From contig DMRV01000265.1 in assembly GCA_003456455.1 (NCBI GenBank), forward strand, positions 1 through 11,222: a stretch of DNA of 11,222 nucleotides, read 5' to 3'. Shown here piece after piece: positions 6,803-11,222 of the stretch. This DNA is from Flavobacteriales bacterium. GTDB taxonomy: Bacteria; Bacteroidota; Bacteroidia; UBA10329. The notes under the pieces were generated by a model that searched no databases, was not told the origin of the DNA, and worked only from the letters and a program-made list of their open reading frames with translations. How positions within the stretch are numbered: the stretch's first letter is position 1; every line of letters starts with the position of its first letter. The position numbers were made by a program, and so were the translations under genes.

Positions 6803-7885
6803 TTACTCCTTACTTAACAGAAATTCATCCAACTTACTTTTAGTAGATGAATAGGCGAATACATTGCGGAATTCATACATCTTAGAAGTATCATCCATGA
6901 AATCGTAAAAATATTTTATGATTTCGAGCTTATGGTCATCAACGCGGAACAACCCAACTATTTCTTTGTACTGACCTATGGAGAAGCACTTTTTGGAGAT
7001 GTAAGTTTTGGAAAGTTCTCTCATTTCCGATGAGTAGTTTTTATCCTTAATCGCGGCAATTATATGCGAGAATTCATTTTCGTCTGTTTGACAATCCACC
7101 ACCATTACATCCACATACTCCTGCTTTAGTTGATTCGCTTCTTTTATCTTTTTGTACGCAATTGGATTTCCAGGGATGAGATTCATCGCTTGTTCATAGA
7201 AATTTATGGCTCTTTCAAACTGGTTTGCAATTAACTCGGCATCTCCTTGGCGTAGCAATCTGTAAAACACTTGCTCTCTATTTTTCTCTTCTGCAAGACT
7301 ATTGGTCAGTTCCACCCTTCTATTATTGACCTCAATAATTTTCTGTTGCGTAATGCTATTTCTTGGTTTTAATTCCATCGCCTCAGCGTAAGCCTCAATT
7401 GCCTCGTCAAATTTATTACTTGCAAGAAGCAAGTCCCCTTTCACAATTAAAAGATTGAACTTTGAATCAATATCATTCGCACCATCCAACTGATAGGTGT
7501 TTTCCATGTACATGAGCTCATCTCGTTCTTGGGTGTCATGATAAAGTCTTATTGCATAGGACAATCGTGTAAATGAGTCATAAATGTTGAAAAAGTTTTG
7601 GTGATCAATGACGTTAGGGTATGCTGCTCTAGCTAGGTTATACTTGTTAACATCGTTGGACAAGTAATAACATGCGTCTTGCAACTGAGCGGTGGTACAA
7701 TGTACTGCGCTGAAGTATCGGAGTGCATTGCTGTATCTGATTTGTTCATCAATGTTGCTCTGCATTGTACGGATGCACATTCTGAATTGACTTGATGAGG
7801 CACTTACGTTTGTTTGTGCCAAACTAGAGTGGCTTCCCACGAAAAGAATCAATACTGCTGATAATAGTTTGGATAGTTTGTTCAT
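6803..7885 (-). CDS. Secreted DUF4476-TPR-TPR-DUF4476 protein
   Basis: A 360-residue protein with a signal peptide (MNKLSKLL...SSLAQ, likely cut after Ala23). Residues about 33-117 look like a DUF4476 domain (SSQFRMCIRTMQS, CTTAQLQDACYYL, NVIDHQNFFNIYDSF). Two tetratricopeptide repeats follow: 142-176 (LLLASNKFDEAIEAYAEAMELKP) and 204-240 (ELIANQFERAINFYEQAMNLIP), joined by a charged, probably helical linker. Residues about 268-356 are a clearer DUF4476 domain (ENEFSHIIAAIKDKNY, KCFSIGQYKEIVGLF, FYDFMDDTSKMYEFRNVF). Both copies keep Cys-(T/S)xxQ and a later aspartate. DUF4476 has no known activity; the TPRs suggest protein binding in the periplasm or outside the cell. It stands alone, is followed by the sorting-domain remnant and a terminator, and has a TAnnTTTG box 4 bases before its ATG. 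Confidence 0.75.
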   Translation of the reverse strand: MNKLSKLLSAVLILFVGSHSSLAQTNVSASSSQFRMCIRTMQSNIDEQIRYSNALRYFSAVHCTTAQLQDACYYLSNDVNKYNLARAAYPNVIDHQNFFNIYDSFTRLSYAIRLYHDTQERDELMYMENTYQLDGANDIDSKFNLLIVKGDLLLASNKFDEAIEAYAEAMELKPRNSITQQKIIEVNNRRVELTNSLAEEKNREQVFYRLLRQGDAELIANQFERAINFYEQAMNLIPGNPIAYKKIKEANQLKQEYVDVMVVDCQTDENEFSHIIAAIKDKNYSSEMRELSKTYISKKCFSIGQYKEIVGLFRVDDHKLEIIKYFYDFMDDTSKMYEFRNVFAYSSTKSKLDEFLLSKE

Positions 7886-7889
7886 AGAG

Positions 7890-7897
7890 CAAATTTA
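7890..7897 (-). promoter_or_regulatory. TAnnTTTG -7 box before the DUF4476/TPR gene
   Basis: TAAATTTG on the minus strand matches the Bacteroidota -7 consensus and ends 4 bases (CTCT) before the ATG at 7885, the same spacing as at purN. No convincing -33 TTTG lies 19 bases upstream. Confidence 0.4.
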
Positions 7898-8116
7898 GTT
7901 TTACTACAGATTGTGTAGCACATAATATGCCAATTATTGAAATGTTTATTGATCTTTTAATTAAGAGCAATTGACGTAGGTGAATTCAGCAATATTAAAG
8001 ATTTAAGCCACAAAAAAATCGTGTGACCCCCCAATCAACCTATTTTTTGGTGGTTTGGCATTGTTTTTGATATTCGTCTGGACGGTGAAATTTAAACTAA
8101 AACAAACAATAAAACG
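7898..8116. other. Divergent intergenic region
   Basis: About 220 AT-rich bases between the divergent DUF4476/TPR gene and the small lipoprotein. It must hold the lipoprotein promoter, but I find no TAnnTTTG match on the plus strand. TTTTTG near 8063-8069 could serve as a -33 element without a good -7 partner. No RNA gene or ORF is visible. Confidence 0.4.
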
Positions 8117-8365
8117 ATGAAAAAATTAGGGATTATTTTGCCAGCTATCTTCTGTGTGACTTTTATGTCTTCGTGCCAGAAATGTCAGGATTGCACCTGT
8201 TCCCAAACAATATCGGAAACAGGTATGCCTGATGTTAACCAGTCTATTACCATCGAAGGTGTGTGTGATGATGAGATAGACAATGTGCGAGGAACCACCA
8301 ACTACACCCAGCTTAGCGTTACTGGAGGCACGGCAAGTGTAACGCAAAATTGCGACTGCAACTGA
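8117..8365 (+). CDS. Small cysteine-patterned lipoprotein
   Basis: An 82-residue lipoprotein with a signal peptide ending FMSSC (lipid Cys20). The mature chain opens with CQKCQDCTC and so has Cys23, 26 and 28. It continues with a Ser/Thr-rich segment to EGVCDDEIDNVRG (Cys50) and ends NCDCN (Cys79, 81). I recall similar small Bacteroidota lipoproteins with a CxxC cluster after the lipid cysteine and a 'CDDE' motif, all of unknown function. The same 3-1-2 cysteine arrangement is seen in the lipoprotein at 1521, although the sequences are otherwise different. Disulfide bonding or metal binding is plausible but unproven. The gene is monocistronic: it has a 230-base upstream gap and is closed by a strong terminator 15 bases after its stop. 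Confidence 0.8.
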   Translation: MKKLGIILPAIFCVTFMSSCQKCQDCTCSQTISETGMPDVNQSITIEGVCDDEIDNVRGTTNYTQLSVTGGTASVTQNCDCN

Positions 8366-8380
8366 GTTTATTTAGACAAG

Positions 8381-8420
8381 ATAAAAGAGGGTCAGTATAG
8401 TCTGACCCTCTTTTATTTTC
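8381..8420 (+). terminator. Strong intrinsic terminator after the 82-residue lipoprotein
   Basis: A perfect 15-bp inverted repeat: ATAAAAGAGGGTCAG (8381-8395) pairs with CTGACCCTCTTTTAT (8402-8416) around a 6-base loop. The A-rich and T-rich arm ends make it usable in both directions, but only the plus-strand gene needs it here. Confidence 0.9.
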
Positions 8421-8772
8421 AACATCTAGACCCTTCTTTTTCCTCTTGGAATCATAGGTTTGTCAGACTAATTAAAAATATCTCACATAAATGTATTTAT
8501 TGTTTTATTGGAACAGTACATTACAATTCATGTTACGATGCGGCTAGTTTAAGACCTGTATTTGAACCTCTAAATTTTAAAGTGCCACCGCATCTACTTT
8601 TCCCATGAAAAAACCACTTCTCTCTTTCGTATAGCGTTTACTTAGCTATTGGCCTAAGCGCAACTATCAATGACGATTAAATTTAGTTGTCAATAACTGG
8701 ATTATGTGTAGTTACCAATACAAGGACACCATAGGATGCGCAACAGTTTCCGGTACCATTTGATACTGTCCT
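8421..8772. other. Gene-poor stretch, apparently decayed
   Basis: About 350 AT-rich bases between the terminator and the 3' end of the glycosyltransferase. No intact ORF, RNA gene or repeat is visible. The only structure I can support is a frameshifted signal-peptide-like relic at 8605-8680, listed separately. There is no obvious terminator for the glycosyltransferase. Confidence 0.5.
8605..8680 (+). pseudogene. Possible frameshifted signal-peptide relic
   Basis: An ATG at 8605 begins MKKPLLSFV and meets TAG after nine codons. In the neighbouring frame the sequence continues VYLAIGLSATINDD before a TAA at 8678-8680. Joined, the two halves resemble a complete export signal (basic start, hydrophobic core, small residues before a cleavage site). 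No homologous mature part follows. It may be the last trace of a lost secreted-protein gene, but 25 codons are too few to be sure. Confidence 0.3.
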
Positions 8773-10011
8773 CTAATTTTTATTCTTCGATTCAATCCAC
8801 CTACTCATAAACTCGGTACTGCGCATGGAATGATGCATGATCATCGAGCCGATGAAATTCCGTTGGCGATGAACTTCCAAATGGGATTGCAAATCAGCAA
8901 TTCGCTTGATAATTGCTGTGCCTAATTTCTCCTTCGGATAGATTTGATTGATGATAGAAACGCCATTCTGCTGAGCCACTTCCCAAGCTGATTTATCGGT
9001 GTAAATATTTACAGCCGCTTGCGCGAAGTCCTCAGACGCGTCCGCAATTGCTCCGCTCCATTGCAGGTTCCCGTGCATTGCTTCTGCACCAAGTTTGGTA
9101 GTAACACTTGGTGTGCCGCATTGCATAGCTTCAATCAGTTTCCCTTTTAGTCCAGCACCGAAGCGCAAAGGCGCCAAAAGCACTTTGGCTTTGCCAATTA
9201 CTTCCATGGCATCTTGCACTCTGCCAAGGATGAGAAAGCCATCCTTTTTGGAATGCAACTGACGATGTTTGTCGGTTGTGTATGCTCCGTAAACATGCAT
9301 TTCAGCTTCAGGAAGTTGCTTTCTAATCAATGGCCAGATGTCCGATTTTAGGTATTGTACCGCATCCCAATTGGGTGGATGCAAAAAATTACCGATGGTC
9401 ACGAAATGCTCTCTTTCCTCAAACGGAAGCCATGCGTTGTAATCAGTTTCAGAAATTGGCTCGAGCATAAAAGGCAAATAATGAAGCAACGCTTCATCTA
9501 CTTTGAAAACCGTTTTCAGCACCTCCATTTCGTACTCGGAAATGATGAACGAAAGGTCGCAGCGGTAGATGCTCGCAATCTCGCGTTTGGCGTGTTCATT
9601 CAGCAAGTCAGAGTTGGAAAATTCTCGGTTTTCCTTTAATGCCTGATGCCGCGCATGGCGCAGACAATGCAAGTCTTCAGTGTCTAAAACGCGCAGTGCA
9701 TTCGGACAGTTATCTGCCACGCGCCAACCAAATTGCTCCTCCGTCATAAAGCGGTCGAAGACTACGGCTTGCGGATTGAGTTCTCGAACAAAACCATCAA
9801 ACGATGAGCTGTTCAATTCAATTGAAACCTGCTTTACGCCTATCTCAGAAAGATTTACCGCAAACTCACTTTCTGCTGCTGCGCTGGCAAATGTGATTTC
9901 CCAATCTTGCTGTTGGAACAGCTCAATTAGCTGCAACATCCGACTGCCCGCAGCAGAAGAGTTCGGTTCGGGAAAAACGGTGCCAATGATGAGGAGTTTC
10001 TGGTGGTTCAT
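8773..10011 (-). CDS. Glycosyltransferase, GT-B fold (family 4 type)
   Basis: A 412-residue cytoplasmic GT-B glycosyltransferase. The N-terminal half opens with KLLIIGTVFPEPNSSAAGSRM, a first strand and glycine-containing acceptor-side loop. The C-terminal half holds VTIGNFLHPPNWDAVQYL (204-221), MHVYGAY, GFLILGRVQD and LLAPLRFGAGLKGKLIEAMQCGTPSVTT (278-305). This last segment, with GAGLKGKLIEAM, is the donor-nucleotide-binding motif of group 1 transferases; Glu294 is the expected ribose- or phosphate-contacting acid. It probably adds a sugar from a nucleotide donor to a polysaccharide, lipid or protein, but donor and acceptor cannot be read. The start at 10011 is preferred over a TTG four codons upstream because MNHQKLLIIG fits the fold. 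It stands alone on this strand, divergent from the Mrr gene; no other polysaccharide gene is nearby. Confidence 0.85.
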   Translation of the reverse strand: MNHQKLLIIGTVFPEPNSSAAGSRMLQLIELFQQQDWEITFASAAAESEFAVNLSEIGVKQVSIELNSSSFDGFVRELNPQAVVFDRFMTEEQFGWRVADNCPNALRVLDTEDLHCLRHARHQALKENREFSNSDLLNEHAKREIASIYRCDLSFIISEYEMEVLKTVFKVDEALLHYLPFMLEPISETDYNAWLPFEEREHFVTIGNFLHPPNWDAVQYLKSDIWPLIRKQLPEAEMHVYGAYTTDKHRQLHSKKDGFLILGRVQDAMEVIGKAKVLLAPLRFGAGLKGKLIEAMQCGTPSVTTKLGAEAMHGNLQWSGAIADASEDFAQAAVNIYTDKSAWEVAQQNGVSIINQIYPKEKLGTAIIKRIADLQSHLEVHRQRNFIGSMIMHHSMRSTEFMSRWIESKNKN

Positions 10012-10020
10012 GACAGAGTT

Positions 10021-10028
10021 CAAACCTA
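10021..10028 (-). promoter_or_regulatory. TAnnTTTG -7 box before the glycosyltransferase
   Basis: TAGGTTTG on the minus strand is an exact -7 consensus match. It ends 9 bases before the chosen ATG (10011), so the leader would be only a few bases. No -33 TTTG lies at 19 bases. Confidence 0.35.
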
Positions 10029-10086
10029 CCGATTTATGATTTCGTTACTTTCGGCAAGTATCATATTTAAATCAAAAAACGGCTGA

Positions 10087-10965
10087 ATGGAATTGCCCAA
10101 GTTTCACGAGACATTTAATCCTATTCTTGACATCTTGAGTGATGGAAAAGTCATTCATCACAGAGATTTACTTAATAAGGTAGTCGCAAAATACTATTCG
10201 CATTTTCCTAAAGAGATGTTGGAACAAAAGACTAAAAGCGGTGATGTTCTCATAATGAATCGAATTGCTTGGGGGAAATCGTACCTAAAAAAAGGAGGGT
10301 TCATTATCTATCCTGAACGAGGAATGGTTCAAATTACAGAGAAGGGCAAAGCTCAAGAGAAGCAACTAAAATTGAAAGATGTTGAAGGAGAAACAGACTT
10401 TTTGAAATTCTATTCAGATGAAAAGGATAAGGTTGAACCTACCGTGTCCGAAATAGATAATGCGACACCTCAAGATTTGATTGATTCTGGATTTTCCGAA
10501 ATCGAACTCCAGACTAAAAACGACTTACTTGAAAAGCTTAAAACTATCGACCCATATTACTTTGAGAAAGTAATACTGATACTTCTGAAGAAAATGGGTT
10601 ATGGAGACTTCATCGAGACCTCGAAATCAGGTGATGGTGGAATTGATGGTATTATCAATGAAGATAAACTTGGTCTTTCCAAGATTTACATTCAAGCGAA
10701 GCGTTATGGCGAGAATAGTGTTCGAGAAAAAGAAATCAGAAACTTCATTGGCGCTATGAGCGGGGACACGAGTAAAGGTGTTTTTGTTACAACTTCAGAT
10801 TTTCATACTGGTTCAGTCAAAAAAGCGAGTGATGCCCACCACTCGATTATCTTGATTGATGGATATAAACTCGTTGATTTAATCCATGAATTCAACGTTG
10901 GTGTTCAAATCAAAACAACTTACGAGGTAAAGGAGTTAGATGAAGACTTCTTTGAGGGTCAATAG
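10087..10965 (+). CDS. Mrr-type restriction endonuclease (type IV, modification-dependent)
   Basis: A 292-residue protein, close to the 304 of E. coli Mrr. Residues about 5-95 form the Mrr N-terminal winged helix, a DNA-reading domain (ILDILSDGKVIHHRDLLNKV, then RIAWGKSYLKKGGFI and VQITEKGKA). A charged linker leads to the PD-(D/E)xK nuclease domain at about 155-275. There Glu160 (YYFEKVILILLKKMGY), Asp187 in DGGIDGII and the QAK triad (203-205, IYIQAKRY) form the expected catalytic set, and FIGAMSGDTSKGVFVTTSDF is the conserved strand that follows. Mrr enzymes cut DNA carrying foreign methylation, so the inferred role is defence. No methyltransferase accompanies it, which agrees with type IV. 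It is divergent from the glycosyltransferase and only 12 bases from pdxH. Confidence 0.9.
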   Translation: MELPKFHETFNPILDILSDGKVIHHRDLLNKVVAKYYSHFPKEMLEQKTKSGDVLIMNRIAWGKSYLKKGGFIIYPERGMVQITEKGKAQEKQLKLKDVEGETDFLKFYSDEKDKVEPTVSEIDNATPQDLIDSGFSEIELQTKNDLLEKLKTIDPYYFEKVILILLKKMGYGDFIETSKSGDGGIDGIINEDKLGLSKIYIQAKRYGENSVREKEIRNFIGAMSGDTSKGVFVTTSDFHTGSVKKASDAHHSIILIDGYKLVDLIHEFNVGVQIKTTYEVKELDEDFFEGQ

Positions 10966-10977
10966 AAAAAGAGTGAG

Positions 10978-11222
10978 ATGAGTTTAGAAGAAGTCCGTAA
11001 TTATATCAATACCGTGAGGCGCGATTTTGCAAGCAAACCGCTGAGTAAATCCGACCTGAACGAAAACCCCATGGAGCAATTTGCTACATGGATGGAAGAA
11101 GCTGTGAATGCACAGATATTGGACCCGTATGCTATGTGTCTGAGCACGGTTAATTCGGCAGGTCGTCCATCATCTCGCATTGTGTATTGGCGCGATGTGA
11201 GCGAGAATGGCTTTGTGCTTTA
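10978..11222 (+). CDS. pdxH: Pyridoxamine/pyridoxine 5'-phosphate oxidase, N-terminal part (cut by window end)
   Basis: The last 81 codons of the window start at ATG 10978 with MSLEEVRNYINTVRRDF and match the N-terminus of PdxH, the FMN enzyme that oxidises PNP or PMP to pyridoxal 5'-phosphate. Seen are the LxxSDLNENPMEQFATWMEEA helix, DPYAMCLSTVNSAGRPSSRIVYWRD and GFVLY, which run into the FMN-binding strands. Where E. coli has RIVLLK, this protein has RIVYWR: the arginine start of the FMN site is kept and the lysine is replaced by arginine. The full family length is about 210-220 residues, so about 135 lie beyond the window. The gap to the Mrr stop is only 12 bases, so the two may share a transcript; no separate promoter is seen. 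Confidence 0.9.
   Translation, partial: MSLEEVRNYINTVRRDFASKPLSKSDLNENPMEQFATWMEEAVNAQILDPYAMCLSTVNSAGRPSSRIVYWRDVSENGFVL

Noticed and set aside
8031..8058. An imperfect hairpin (10-base arms, 8 paired, T-rich loop).
   Set aside because: No T-run follows and it lies within a promoter region; pairing this weak is expected by chance in AT-rich DNA.
8126..8347. A 73-residue minus-strand ORF.
   Set aside because: It lies opposite the small lipoprotein, which has a clear signal peptide, lipobox and terminator.
9355..10039. Two plus-strand ORFs (94 and 119 residues) opposite the glycosyltransferase.
   Set aside because: They are antisense shadows of a well-supported coding region, with no family-like motifs.
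1..11222. CRISPR arrays, tRNA or rRNA genes, transposases, IS ends.
   Set aside because: Looked for on both strands; no regularly spaced repeats, cloverleaf-like sequence or transposase motif was seen.

Overview
The window looks like chromosomal DNA of a Bacteroidota bacterium, most likely of the Flavobacteriales type. The clues are a T9SS-type C-terminal sorting domain, FISUMP and DUF4476 domains, several short lipoproteins, a PurN with a long YGGKGMYG insertion typical of that phylum as I remember it, few Shine-Dalgarno sequences, and TAnnTTTG promoter boxes. I cannot name a genus.

Layout. Positions 1-565 (-) hold the C-terminal half of an MBL-fold hydrolase whose N-terminal half is missing. 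Positions 684-2899 (+) carry a probable promoter and a three-gene envelope cassette: an outer-membrane beta-barrel protein, a small cysteine-patterned lipoprotein and a FISUMP lipoprotein. At 3006-3284 the 5' part of a second FISUMP-type lipoprotein gene (+) is joined tail-to-tail to the 5' part of a short-chain dehydrogenase gene (-). This looks like the scar of a deletion between two convergent genes. Upstream of that scar on the minus strand lie a START-domain protein and purN, overlapping by 4 bp. A large DUF3604 lipoprotein runs divergently (4626-6485, +).

Positions 6486-8772 are sparse. They hold a probable minus-strand terminator, an orphan T9SS sorting-domain remnant in the same frame as the gene before it, a secreted DUF4476-TPR-TPR-DUF4476 protein (-), a second small cysteine-patterned lipoprotein (+) with a strong terminator, and about 350 bases of apparently decayed sequence. 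Positions 8773-10011 (-) encode a family-4-type glycosyltransferase. Divergent from it are an Mrr-type restriction endonuclease (10087-10965, +) and, 12 bases on, the start of pdxH, which runs off the window.

Functionally this is a mix of housekeeping genes (purN, pdxH), envelope and lipoprotein genes of unknown role, one polysaccharide-type glycosyltransferase and one DNA-defence nuclease. I do not see a convincing new multi-gene system. The most interesting signals are the two-sided gene-truncation scar at about 3188, the duplicated DUF4476 architecture, the shared six-cysteine pattern of the two small lipoproteins, and TAnnTTTG boxes sitting 4 bases before two start codons, which suggests leaderless mRNAs.
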